Shown: positions 24,493-31,010 of the stretch, piece after piece | How the letters are laid out: every line of letters starts with the position of its first letter | How positions within the stretch are numbered: position 1 is the stretch's first letter | Assembly: GCA_963620595.1 (NCBI GenBank) | Contig: CAVFAY010000031.1 | Span: forward strand, 1 to 31,012 | Source of the DNA: Butyricicoccus_A sp963620595 | GTDB lineage: Bacteria > Bacillota > Clostridia > Oscillospirales > Butyricicoccaceae | DNA: 31,012 nucleotides | Direction of reading: 5' to 3' | Notes under the pieces: generated by a model | The model's input: only the letters and a program-made list of their open reading frames with translations | Database searches by the model: none | Told to the model about the DNA's origin: nothing | Made by a program: the position numbers and the translations under genes

Positions 24493-24989
24493 CGTTCCAG
24501 CTCCTTTCGCTTGGTGCAATCCACCACAGCATTTTTAACCATCTCTTTGAACTGGTTAAGTTTTGCCAGTACGGACGGGCGCTCTGTTTTCGTTGCCTTT
24601 TTGACCTTTTTGTTGGTGTACTCTGTAAAAGCTGCTGTCAGAGCATCTGCATCACGGCCTTTGAAAAAAATCAGATACTTTGGCGGAGAACTGCTGCGGT
24701 CCTTTTTCACCGCATAATCCACACCATATTTCCGGGCGATTTTCTCAAACTCCTTGATAGAGGGGTCTGTGATCTCAATGTTGGATATTCCCTGATTCTG
24801 CCCGACAAGCTGCTTCACAGTCTGTTTTCCATGCGGAACAACCGGCGCCTCACGGCTTCTCTGTTTTTCCAGCTTCTTTTCCTTTCGATGTGCCATGTAC
24901 TTGCTTATGGCAGCCTTAAACATTCTGCCGGTAAACTTTGTTCCACTGACAACCAGCGTCAAAGTTCTGTTTTCCACTTCTTCCTGCAT
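24489..24989 (-). CDS. PcfB-family (DUF3801) protein
   Basis: 166 residues, basic. It begins EEVENRTLTLVVSGTKFTGRMF, then a basic helix, then an alpha/beta part with EFEKIARKYGVDYAVKK and KYLIFFKGRDADALTAAF. PcfB proteins, first named in the pCF10 plasmid, assist the relaxase or relaxosome and are encoded beside the coupling ATPase, as here with a 4-base overlap. A GGAGG site precedes ATG 24989. Confidence 0.88.
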   Translation of the reverse strand: MQEEVENRTLTLVVSGTKFTGRMFKAAISKYMAHRKEKKLEKQRSREAPVVPHGKQTVKQLVGQNQGISNIEITDPSIKEFEKIARKYGVDYAVKKDRSSSPPKYLIFFKGRDADALTAAFTEYTNKKVKKATKTERPSVLAKLNQFKEMVKNAVVDCTKRKELER

Positions 24990-25035
24990 TTTCTCGCCTC
25001 CTTTCCACGAAGTTTGCAGGGAATCTCTTTTTTTG

Positions 25036-25077
25036 CTAAGGCGGAACCACCAGCCGCCGCAGAAGATAACGCTTCAT
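25036..25077 (-). CDS. Possible 13-codon leader peptide
   Basis: ATG at 25077 has AAGGAGG five bases ahead and encodes MKRYLLRRLVVPP before a stop. It fills the gap between the 25088 gene and PcfB. Its last codons fall in a GC-rich hairpin (GGCGG/CCGCC). It may be a coupling or regulatory peptide, or chance; no homologue is known to me. Confidence 0.25.
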   Translation of the reverse strand: MKRYLLRRLVVPP

Positions 25078-25087
25078 ACCGCCCTCC

Positions 25088-25402
25088 TTAGCGTAACTGG
25101 TCAGAACGGTCATAGTGCAGATTGCCCTGGCGTACCTTTGCGTGGTTCAAAATCTTAATCTGCCCTTTTGCCTGACTATCCAACGCTTTTTCATAACCGG
25201 TATCCGACAGGAACAGACGGGTTCGTTCGCCTTTCCAGCCAACAGGGGAATCGTTCGTCAGCACATCAAAAATAATCATGTGCCGGGTGTCCTCCGCAAA
25301 ACGCTGGAGGTCCATATATCCATGACCGTGATAATTCTGCGCTCCTGCCTTTGCCCGCATTTCTTCCATCAGCTGCCCTATGGTCTTTCCCTCAGACATC
25401 AT
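25088..25402 (-). CDS. Small conserved ICE protein, paralogue of the 26593 gene
   Basis: 104 residues. The core (TRHMIIFDVL, then ERTRLFLSDTGYEKALDSQ, then IKILNHAKV) lines up with TRWMIEFSVL, EMRLFLTEDGYQAALQSQ and IKIKRYARV of the protein at 26593-26868, so the two are duplicates of one family. GGAG precedes ATG 25402. Function unknown; both copies sit next to replication or partition genes. Confidence 0.75.
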   Translation of the reverse strand: MMSEGKTIGQLMEEMRAKAGAQNYHGHGYMDLQRFAEDTRHMIIFDVLTNDSPVGWKGERTRLFLSDTGYEKALDSQAKGQIKILNHAKVRQGNLHYDRSDQLR

Positions 25403-25449
25403 GCTTGCTCCTTTCTCCCGGCACTTCCGGGCAACAAAAAAGCGACCAT

Positions 25450-26310
25450 TTACCAGCCGCCATACAGATCGTGATTTACTTGTGAGGTGTAATGATTGCT
25501 TATCGTGGTCGGTGCATTGAACAGAACGGTCAGAAGATACTGCTTCATGTTACGAATTTCCGTGGTATTCTTCTGTAAACAGTCCATGACAAACTCAATG
25601 TGCGAGTTATCCAGCTTTAAGAACCTGGAACGAACGATTTCATGCGGAAAATCGCTTCCTGCAATACGGGTGGTCTTTCTCTTTGCACAGACCGTTTCCA
25701 CGATCAGCTCCACAATCTCATCCAAATCCTCCCGATAAGTTTCATACTGATGACACAGGTATTCATACCCGATATTCTCCTGAATCAATTCCCGATAACT
25801 CTCTATCTCTGTGAGTGACATCGCATCCCTTCCTTTCCGTTCCGGCAGACAATCTGCCGCGCAATCCCGGAAGGGAATGGAATCGGTACTTGATCCATAA
25901 ATATTTTGTTTTTGAGTATTTGATTTCTCTATATTTAATTCTGCGGGCTTTTCCGTATCCGGTTTATCCATATACGGGTTTTCCGTATCTGGTGAATCCG
26001 TATCCGGTTTTCTAAGCTGTGGCTGCTCGTATATGACATACTCTGTATCGCTGATGCGTCCCTGCCGGTCACGCAGCTTGTGCCGTACAATATAACCGGC
26101 GGCCTCCAATTCCCGCAACGCAGCGCCTATGGCATCCACGCCCTCCTTACAGATCTTTGCAAGACCACGGGTGGTGTAATTCCAGTCCTCTGGCAAAGAC
26201 AGCATCATGGAAAGCAGCCCCTTGGCTTTTAACGACAGGTTTGCATTTCGTAAATGATGATTGCTCATCACGGTATAATCACGGGTCCGTTCAATGCGAA
26301 AAACGGCCAT
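25450..26310 (-). CDS. Replication-initiator-like protein with winged helix (DUF6017 type)
   Basis: 286 residues. The N-terminal winged-helix part begins AVFRIERTRDYTVMSNHHLRNANLSLKAKG (given in two parts: IERTRDYTVMSN, NLSLKAKGLLSMML) and includes TTRGLAKICKEG and ALRELEAAGYIVR. A polar linker with PDTE-type repeats (about 100-140) leads to a C-terminal domain (DLDEIVELIVETVC, NSHIEFVMDCLQ). This is the RepA/DnaD-like protein of Tn1549-type ICEs, thought to support replication of the circular form. ATG 26310 with GGAG is chosen over the codon at 26352. The gene is separated from the parAB group by a terminator. Confidence 0.85.
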   Translation of the reverse strand: MAVFRIERTRDYTVMSNHHLRNANLSLKAKGLLSMMLSLPEDWNYTTRGLAKICKEGVDAIGAALRELEAAGYIVRHKLRDRQGRISDTEYVIYEQPQLRKPDTDSPDTENPYMDKPDTEKPAELNIEKSNTQKQNIYGSSTDSIPFRDCAADCLPERKGRDAMSLTEIESYRELIQENIGYEYLCHQYETYREDLDEIVELIVETVCAKRKTTRIAGSDFPHEIVRSRFLKLDNSHIEFVMDCLQKNTTEIRNMKQYLLTVLFNAPTTISNHYTSQVNHDLYGGW

Positions 26311-26339
26311 CGACCTCACTCCTTCCGAATTTTGGGTAC

Positions 26340-26375
26340 AAAAAAACCGCAATCCTCATTCCAAAGAATTGCGGT
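26340..26375 (-). terminator. Intrinsic terminator after the parA-parB group
   Basis: On the minus strand an 8-bp stem ACCGCAAT/ATTGCGGT (26346-26353 with 26368-26375) is followed by a run of seven T. It lies directly after the 26378 gene and before the initiator gene, so it splits the maintenance genes from the downstream genes. Confidence 0.8.
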
Positions 26376-26377
26376 GT

Positions 26378-26563
26378 TCAACACTTTTCAAATTTTCTTG
26401 CATAGAACCAAAACAGCGGCTTTCGAGGACGCGCCTCTGTAAATGGCTCCTCCTGGGCGAAAGGAAGTGTTTGCATCACTCGGTCAATATCCGTTGATTC
26501 CATGTCATGCTGAGATTTGCAATCTTCCCGGATTGCTTCTTGAATTTCCTTTACCGTACACAT
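26378..26563 (-). CDS. Small hypothetical protein
   Basis: 61 residues from ATG 26563 (MCTVKEIQEAIREDCKSQ). A ribosome site, AAAGGA, lies 6 bases upstream of this ATG; the ATG at 26569 is too close to it. Acidic helical N-terminus, aromatic-basic C-terminus (KPLFWFYARKFEKC). No family recognised. Last gene before the terminator. Confidence 0.55.
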   Translation of the reverse strand: MCTVKEIQEAIREDCKSQHDMESTDIDRVMQTLPFAQEEPFTEARPRKPLFWFYARKFEKC

Positions 26564-26592
26564 AGTCATTCCTTTCCTTTCATTGTATGGAT

Positions 26593-26868
26593 TTATGAGC
26601 GGCGGCGTTTTCCCGGTTTGAAATCGAGGATATGTCCCTCAATCACACGAGCGTAACGCTTGATCTTGATTTCCCAGCGCTGCTGGCTTTGCAGGGCAGC
26701 CTGATACCCGTCCTCGGTCAAAAACAGCCGCATTTCCTCTCCGGGGCTGCCGTAAGCTGTGCTGGGACGCAGGACGGAAAACTCAATCATCCAGCGGGTG
26801 TTATCCCAAAACCTCTCTACGGCAAGAATGTTGTGTCCTTTCAGCTCACGGGCTGAAATATCCATCAT
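26593..26868 (-). CDS. Small conserved ICE protein, paralogue of the 25088 gene
   Basis: 91 residues: MMDISARELKGHNILAVERF, then TRWMIEFSVL, EMRLFLTEDGYQ and a basic tail PGKRRRS. Related to the protein at 25088-25402 along most of its length. GGAG precedes ATG 26868, 13 bases after parB. Function unknown. Confidence 0.75.
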   Translation of the reverse strand: MMDISARELKGHNILAVERFWDNTRWMIEFSVLRPSTAYGSPGEEMRLFLTEDGYQAALQSQQRWEIKIKRYARVIEGHILDFKPGKRRRS

Positions 26869-26880
26869 AGGCGGCTCCTT

Positions 26881-27810
26881 TCATCGTTCCTGGTCTCTCT
26901 GACGCTTTTTCTGCCATGCCTCCAGCAGCTTGATGATGGTTTCCTGCATCCGCTGGGGCGTATAGCTTTTAGGAAAATACTTCCGCAAGGTGTCAGAGGT
27001 AAATGTCACTCGGTCCAGATCGCTTTTCTTTTCCTCACCCATGATGACACGCATCATATCGAGGGTCAGATGCCCCTCCTGACTGTATTTTTTAAGCCGC
27101 TGGGCTTGAGAAAGAGAAGGGGTAGCCTGTTCGCTGTCCATTGCGTCCAACAGGTCTACCTGTTCCTCCTTTTTGAGAAAGGACAGCTCATAGGCGGGAT
27201 TTAAGGCAATTTTCTTTTCATCCACCATGTCCAGCAGTTCGGGAATCAGCTCAGTCAAGCGAATAAATCTCTGAACCTGCCTTTGACTTTCTCCTGCTTG
27301 ATTTGCAACCAGCTGAATTGATGTCTGCGACTTCTCGCCAACTTGGCGAGAAGTTAAATCTGAGCGTTCTCCCTGATGTTTTATAGCCTCCAACTTCATT
27401 TTATAGGCAAAGGCCCTCTCACTTGGAAGCAGGCTTTCTCGTTGCAGGTTGCTGTCAACCATAATGATCGTGGCGGCATCATCATCCAAATCCCGAACAA
27501 TGACCGGCATGGTCTCCTTTTCTGCCAGCTCACTGGCTCTGTGCCGCCTGTGTCCGGCTACCAGCTCATAACCGCCCTCCGGGTCCGGTCGAGCAATCGC
27601 CGGAACCAGAACGCCATACTGCTTGATACTGTCAGCGGTCTCCATCATGGCTTCGTCATCCTTGACTTTGAATGGGTGGTTCTTAAAGGGATGCAGTTCA
27701 GACAGCGGAATCTCCTGAATCTTTTCCAGTTTTGCATCCTGACGGCCTTCTTCGGTGGAGAATAGATCATCTACCGAGGCCAGCTCTATTTTTTTCGCGC
27801 TGCTTTTCAA
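26881..27810 (-). CDS. parB: ParB/Spo0J-type partition protein
   Basis: 309 residues. The N-terminal ParB/sulfiredoxin-like fold has LSELHPFKNHPF, then YGVLVPAIARP and GHRRHRASEL (the ParB box), followed by the HTH region SIQLVANQAGESQRQVQRFI and a helical C-terminus. ParB proteins bind parS sites and, with ParA, keep circular DNA in daughter cells; ICEs use them for upkeep of the excised form. The start is TTG at 27810 with GGAGG about 9 bases upstream, giving a 44-base overlap with parA. A perfect palindrome lies inside its coding region. Confidence 0.92.
   Translation of the reverse strand: MKSSAKKIELASVDDLFSTEEGRQDAKLEKIQEIPLSELHPFKNHPFKVKDDEAMMETADSIKQYGVLVPAIARPDPEGGYELVAGHRRHRASELAEKETMPVIVRDLDDDAATIIMVDSNLQRESLLPSERAFAYKMKLEAIKHQGERSDLTSRQVGEKSQTSIQLVANQAGESQRQVQRFIRLTELIPELLDMVDEKKIALNPAYELSFLKKEEQVDLLDAMDSEQATPSLSQAQRLKKYSQEGHLTLDMMRVIMGEEKKSDLDRVTFTSDTLRKYFPKSYTPQRMQETIIKLLEAWQKKRQRDQER
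27330..27354. repeat. Perfect 25-bp palindrome inside parB
   Basis: Arms ACTTCTCGCCAA (27330-27341) and TTGGCGAGAAGT (27343-27354) are perfect 12-bp inverted copies around one C. They encode the TSRQVGEKS part of ParB. It could be a ParB binding site (parS or operator) kept within the gene, or an RNA hairpin. Confidence 0.85.
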
Positions 27811-28588
27811 GTTTCAACACCTCCTTCGTCAGATTTCGATACCCCTCTGCCACCTTGCCGCCAGGGTCATGGGCGAAAATACTTTTTCCCTCTGCACTGA
27901 TTTCCTTTGCCCGGACAGAATGGGGGATCTCTGTGCCGAATACTTTGATCTTGCTGCCATAGGTCTCCCGCAGGAGTGCGGAAATCTCTTTGGCAAAGTT
28001 GGTTCGGCTGTCCACCATCGTCAGCAGGATACCGTCAATCTGGAGCTTGGGGTTGATTTGCCTCTTTACCTTGTTTACCGTGGAGAGCAGCTGTTCCAGC
28101 CCTTTAGCGGGCAGATACTCTGCCTGAACGGGAATGATGATCCTATTCGCAGCGGCCAGCGCATTGACTGTGAGCATCCCAAGGGAGGGCTGGCAGTCGA
28201 TGAGAATATGAGAATATTGCCCCTTCAGCGTGTCCAAATATTGCCGCAAGATAGTCTCACGACTCATGGCGTTTACCAGAGAAACCTCCATACCGGAAAG
28301 CTGAATATCCGCAGGCATCAGGTCAACACCTTCTGCATGATGCAGAATACCTTCTCCGGGGCGTATAGGCTGATCCATCAGAATTTTGCCCATTGCATCC
28401 GACAGTGTAAATGGCAGCTTGTCCGGTTGCGGATTTCCCAAGCTGATTGTCAGGCTTCCTTGTGGGTCCCCGTCGATCAGAAGCACTTTCTTTCCGGCCT
28501 GTGCCAGACCTATTCCCAAGTTCGCACAGGTTGTTGTCTTGCCAACGCCGCCTTTCTGGTTGGCAATGGCGATGATTTGCGTGTTCAT
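27767..28588 (-). CDS. parA: ParA/Soj-type partition ATPase
   Basis: 273 residues. The deviant Walker A KGGVGKTT (12-19), switch region LIDGDPQGSLT, and HILIDCQPSLGMLTVNAL with RIIIPVQAEYLPAKG are all ParA marks. It binds DNA non-specifically in the ATP form and moves ParB-bound DNA. ATG 28588 is preceded by GAGGTGA; the longer frame up to 28723 would run through a hairpin and a promoter-like site and is not used. First gene of the leftward element genes seen here. Confidence 0.95.
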   Translation of the reverse strand: MNTQIIAIANQKGGVGKTTTCANLGIGLAQAGKKVLLIDGDPQGSLTISLGNPQPDKLPFTLSDAMGKILMDQPIRPGEGILHHAEGVDLMPADIQLSGMEVSLVNAMSRETILRQYLDTLKGQYSHILIDCQPSLGMLTVNALAAANRIIIPVQAEYLPAKGLEQLLSTVNKVKRQINPKLQIDGILLTMVDSRTNFAKEISALLRETYGSKIKVFGTEIPHSVRAKEISAEGKSIFAHDPGGKVAEGYRNLTKEVLKLEKQREKNRAGLGR

Positions 28589-28629
28589 TGACTTCACCTC
28601 ATTTCTAATTATTGCTGTTGCTTCTGGAA

Positions 28630-28681
28630 ATAGAAAAAGCCGCCACTTCAAAATTAACAGTGAAGTGACGGCTCTTTCTAT
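28630..28681 (-). promoter_or_regulatory. 21-bp hairpin in the parA leader (attenuator candidate)
   Basis: Arms 28630-28650 and 28661-28681 with a 10-base loop. On the plus strand two positions are A/C mismatches; in the minus-strand RNA both become G-U pairs, so the transcript folds without a gap. The 3' arm contains TTTTT. It ends 41 bases before the parA start. Probably an attenuator or a 5' stabiliser. Confidence 0.6.
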
Positions 28682-28711
28682 CGCCGGAATACGAGTTCCT
28701 GAAATGAAAAA

Positions 28712-28737
28712 AGCACCCAGCATTTATACTGTGTGCT
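28712..28737 (-). promoter_or_regulatory. Promoter-like -10 inside a 9-bp inverted repeat (parA operator candidate)
   Basis: AGCACCCAG (28712-28720) and CTGTGTGCT (28729-28737) are inverted copies with one mismatch and 8 bases between. On the minus strand the spacer contains TATAAA (28723-28728), a good -10. No clear -35 was found. The layout suggests repression by a dimeric regulator, perhaps ParB. Confidence 0.4.
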
Positions 28738-28833
28738 ACATCAAATTCATATTCAATTATTCAAATTAGCTCAAACTATGCCAAACTGCCACAGCCAAAA
28801 AACGAGGGGAAGGAGGGCTGAAAAGCACCCCAA

Positions 28834-28943
28834 AAATCGGCTCTCGGTTAACCACTTTGGGAACCACTCCCCCCTCTTTTTGCCCTCTTTTTGGCCAGTT
28901 AACCACTTGCGGACCACTAAAAATTGGATGAAATCGGCTCTCG
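28834..28943. repeat. Direct repeats in the gene-free right end of the ICE
   Basis: AAATCGGCTCTCG occurs twice (28834-28846, 28931-28943). Between them, a 21-22 base unit beginning GTTAACCACTT and ending CCACT occurs twice (28847-28868, 28898-28918). The 28740-28985 stretch has no credible gene. Such paired repeats near an element end are typical of recombinase arm-binding sites; that role is inferred. Confidence 0.6.
28872..28893. repeat. Tandem 11-bp repeat
   Basis: CCCTCTTTTTG occurs twice in a row (28872-28882, 28883-28893), between the two GTTAACCACTT units. It is part of the repeat-rich element end. Confidence 0.7.
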
Positions 28944-28988
28944 TTTTGCCAAATTTGGTCAAACCATATCAGCCCGTTTAGATATAGC

Positions 28989-29022
28989 AAAAGCCCGGAA
29001 AACCTTGATTTTCCGGGCTTTT
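28989..29022 (-). terminator. Intrinsic terminator after rpsI (bidirectional)
   Basis: Perfect 14-bp stem AAAAGCCCGGAAAA/TTTTCCGGGCTTTT (28989-29002 with 29009-29022) and a 6-base loop. It ends rpsI transcripts and would also stop transcripts leaving the ICE side. It lies 31 bases after the rpsI stop. Confidence 0.88.
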
Positions 29023-29053
29023 TGAACCATTTTGATATAGTCTGAGCAGTCGA

Positions 29054-29461
29054 TTATCGCTTGCTGAACTGCGGAGCGCGACGAGCTGCTTTGAGACCGT
29101 ACTTCTTTCTTTCCTTCATTCTCGGGTCACGGGTCAGGAAGCCAGCTGCCTTCAGGATCGGACGATACTCGTCAGAGTTGGCCTGCAGCAGTGCACGAGC
29201 GATGCCGTGACGGATTGCACCAGCCTGACCAGTAAAACCGCCGCCAGCTACGGTGCAAATGATGTCGAACTTCTCAGTGGTCTTGGTAGCTTCCAGCGGC
29301 TGACGAACGATCAGCTTCAGGGTATCCAGACCAAAGTAGTTGTCGAGAGTACGATTGTTGATTGTGATTTCACCAGTACCGCCCGGAATCAGACGAACTC
29401 TTGCAACAGAGGACTTTCTTCTGCCGGTGCCGTAGAAATATGCTTTCTTAGGTGTGTACAT
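29054..29461 (-). CDS. rpsI: 30S ribosomal protein S9
   Basis: 135 residues: YFYGTGRRKSSVARVRL at the start, TVAGGGFTGQAGAIRHGIAR in the middle and the universal basic tail RRAPQFSKR. S9 is part of the small-subunit head, and its C-terminal tail reaches the P-site tRNA. GGAGG precedes ATG 29461; it follows rplM by 24 bases, the standard operon. It is complete. Its 3' side faces the ICE, and rpsI 3' ends are known ICE integration sites in Firmicutes. Confidence 0.98.
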   Translation of the reverse strand: MYTPKKAYFYGTGRRKSSVARVRLIPGGTGEITINNRTLDNYFGLDTLKLIVRQPLEATKTTEKFDIICTVAGGGFTGQAGAIRHGIARALLQANSDEYRPILKAAGFLTRDPRMKERKKYGLKAARRAPQFSKR

Positions 29462-29485
29462 GACTTAATTTCCTCCTTGTAAGAA

Positions 29486-29917
29486 TTACTTGCCAGCCCA
29501 AACGGTCGGCTGCTGTGCTTCGTGGTTGTGCTCCTCGCCTGCGTAAACCTTCAGACGGGTTGCAGCCTTGCGGCCAATGGAATTCTTCGGGAGCATACCC
29601 TTAACTGCCAGCTCGATTGCCAGTTCCGGACGCTCAGCCATCAAAGTCTTGTACTGAGTCTCCTTCAGACCACCGATCCAGCCAGAATGTCTCTGGTAGT
29701 ACTTCTGAGTCAGCTTGTTGCCGGTCAGGATTGCCTTAGAAGCGTTGATAACGATAACGAAATCGCCGGTATCAACGTGCGGGGTGAACTCTACCTTATG
29801 CTTGCCGCGAAGGAGAGCTGCTACAGTAGCTGCGGTACGACCCAGCGGCTTGTTTGCTGCGTCGACGATATACCACTTGCGGTCAATGTTTTCAGCTTTA
29901 GCCATATAAGTGGACAT
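29486..29917 (-). CDS. rplM: 50S ribosomal protein L13
   Basis: 143 residues with RKWYIVDAANKPLGRTAATVA, VIVINASKAILTGNK, KYYQRHSGW and KGMLPKNSIGRK, all conserved L13 motifs. It is an early-assembly protein of the large subunit. GGAGG precedes ATG 29917. It shares a promoter and a structured leader with rpsI. Confidence 0.98.
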   Translation of the reverse strand: MSTYMAKAENIDRKWYIVDAANKPLGRTAATVAALLRGKHKVEFTPHVDTGDFVIVINASKAILTGNKLTQKYYQRHSGWIGGLKETQYKTLMAERPELAIELAVKGMLPKNSIGRKAATRLKVYAGEEHNHEAQQPTVWAGK

Positions 29918-29946
29918 GATCTAACCTCCGATTATAATTTTTATCT

Positions 29947-30006
29947 GAAATGTTTCATTTCCATTCGGTATTGCTCGAAATCTGAACTTTTTCCGTTTTT
30001 TCGAGC
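29947..30006 (-). ncRNA. Probable L13 leader RNA (rplM autoregulation)
   Basis: Two hairpins lie between the mapped promoter and rplM: GCTCGAA/TTCGAGC (29973-29979 with 30000-30006), at the very 5' end of the RNA, and GAAATG/CATTTC (29947-29952 with 29956-29961). Firmicutes commonly have an L13-binding leader here; I cannot match it to the consensus by eye. Confidence 0.45.
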
Positions 30007-30014
30007 GCTATATT

Positions 30015-30043
30015 GTTATACCACATTCAAAATCCAAAGTCAA
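30015..30043 (-). promoter_or_regulatory. rplM-rpsI promoter
   Basis: On the minus strand, TTGACT (30038-30043), a 17-base spacer and TATAAC (30015-30020). Transcription should start near 30007, just before the leader hairpin. Confidence 0.8.
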
Positions 30044-30080
30044 CACATTTTTTGAATATTTTAATTTTCCGCATGTTAAT

Positions 30081-30114
30081 CTCTTGTTTTCTCTTGTTTT
30101 CTCTTGTTTTCTCT
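30081..30114. repeat. 10-bp tandem repeat between divergent promoters
   Basis: CTCTTGTTTT is repeated three times, plus four bases of a fourth copy, between the rplM -35 and the promoter of the TtcA-family gene. Copy number could vary by slippage. Confidence 0.85.
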
Positions 30115-30170
30115 CGAATACTTGCAACCCAAATTAAAATTTTTCTCTGTCCAATTGTCGAGGGATGCAG

Positions 30171-30176
30171 TATAAT
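30171..30176 (+). promoter_or_regulatory. -10 box of the TtcA-family gene
   Basis: Perfect TATAAT 43 bases before the start codon. No good -35 is seen 16-18 bases upstream, so the promoter is only partly supported. Confidence 0.5.
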
Positions 30177-30219
30177 AGACATATTACGGCGCGAAACATG
30201 CGCGTTTCGGAGGAAAATC

Positions 30220-30960
30220 ATGCAGAAAATGCTCTCTTATGTCCGCCGTGCGGTGGATCAATACCATATGATTGAAGAAGGCGATGTCATTGCTGTCGGT
30301 GTGTCCGGCGGCAAGGATTCCCTCGCCCTGTTGTCCGCGCTCGCAGGATTGCGGCGTTTCTACCCCAAGAAATTTGAAGTCAAAGCCATTACCTTGGAAA
30401 TGGGCTACGAAGAAATGGACTTCACGCCGGTTGCCAAGCTGTGCGAAGAATTACAAGTGGAATACATCACAGAACAGACGGAAATAAAAACCGTGGTCTT
30501 TGATATCCGCAAGGAGGAAAATCCCTGTTCCCTGTGCGCGAATATGCGCCGTGGCGCACTCAACAGCACAGCTAAAGCGCATGGCTGCAACAAAGTCGCG
30601 CTCGGTCATCATTTTGACGATGTGGTCGAGACCGTGCTCATGTCCCTGTTATATGAAGGCAGATTCAGTTGTTTTTTGCCTGTGACACACTTAGACCGCG
30701 CGGAAATTACTGTTATTCGTCCAATGCTCTACGTGCCGGAATCCTATATCCGTTCGCTTGCTAAGCGGCTGGAGCTGCCCATTGTACACAATCCCTGTCC
30801 AGCAGACGGCAGCACCAAGCGCGAAGAAATCAAGCAGCTGCTGCGCACCTTGGAGCAGACCAATCACGGCGTGCGCCAGCGGATCTTTGGTGCCATCCAG
30901 CGGTATCCGCTCAAGGGCTGGGCACCGGATAAAACCGTGCGCAGAAAAAAGGGAGAATAA
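30220..30960 (+). CDS. TtcA-family PP-loop tRNA thiolation protein
   Basis: 246 residues. PP-loop ATP site SGGKDS (29-34), a CxxC pair C103/C106 in NPCSLCANMRRG, GHHFDDVVET, and a further cysteine in NPCPADGSTKR. TtcA enzymes activate tRNA cytidine 32 with ATP and add sulphur using an iron-sulphur cluster. The protein is shorter than the E. coli enzyme (311, from memory), so another thiolation target is possible. GGAGG lies 6-10 bases before ATG 30220; upstream in-frame codons run through the promoter region. It is chromosomal, divergent from rplM. Confidence 0.85.
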   Translation: MQKMLSYVRRAVDQYHMIEEGDVIAVGVSGGKDSLALLSALAGLRRFYPKKFEVKAITLEMGYEEMDFTPVAKLCEELQVEYITEQTEIKTVVFDIRKEENPCSLCANMRRGALNSTAKAHGCNKVALGHHFDDVVETVLMSLLYEGRFSCFLPVTHLDRAEITVIRPMLYVPESYIRSLAKRLELPIVHNPCPADGSTKREEIKQLLRTLEQTNHGVRQRIFGAIQRYPLKGWAPDKTVRRKKGE

Positions 30961-30963
30961 TCA

Positions 30964-30988
30964 AAACCACCGGTTGAACCGGTGGTTT
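30964..30988 (+). terminator. Terminator hairpin after the TtcA-family gene
   Basis: Perfect 12-bp arms AAACCACCGGTT (30964-30975) and AACCGGTGGTTT (30977-30988) around one base, three bases after the stop codon. The T-run is short (TTT), so strength is uncertain. Confidence 0.7.
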
Positions 30989-30993
30989 GACCA

Positions 30994-31010
30994 GGCCCTA
31001 TAAGGGCCCT
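30994..31010. repeat. Small inverted repeat at the window end
   Basis: GGCCCT (30994-30999) and AGGGCC (31003-31008) can form a second hairpin just after the terminator. The window ends two bases later, so its full extent is unknown. Confidence 0.45.

Noticed and set aside
25419..25440. CCCGG/CCGGG hairpin near an A-run after the initiator gene
   Set aside because: In the direction of transcription the T-run comes before the stem, so it is not an intrinsic terminator.
28766..28990. 74-codon minus-strand frame in the ICE end
   Set aside because: It is built from the direct and tandem repeats, with no ribosome site and no family likeness; better read as a site-rich non-coding end.
29522..30055. 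177-codon plus-strand frame over rplM
   Set aside because: Antisense to a certain ribosomal protein gene and its promoter.
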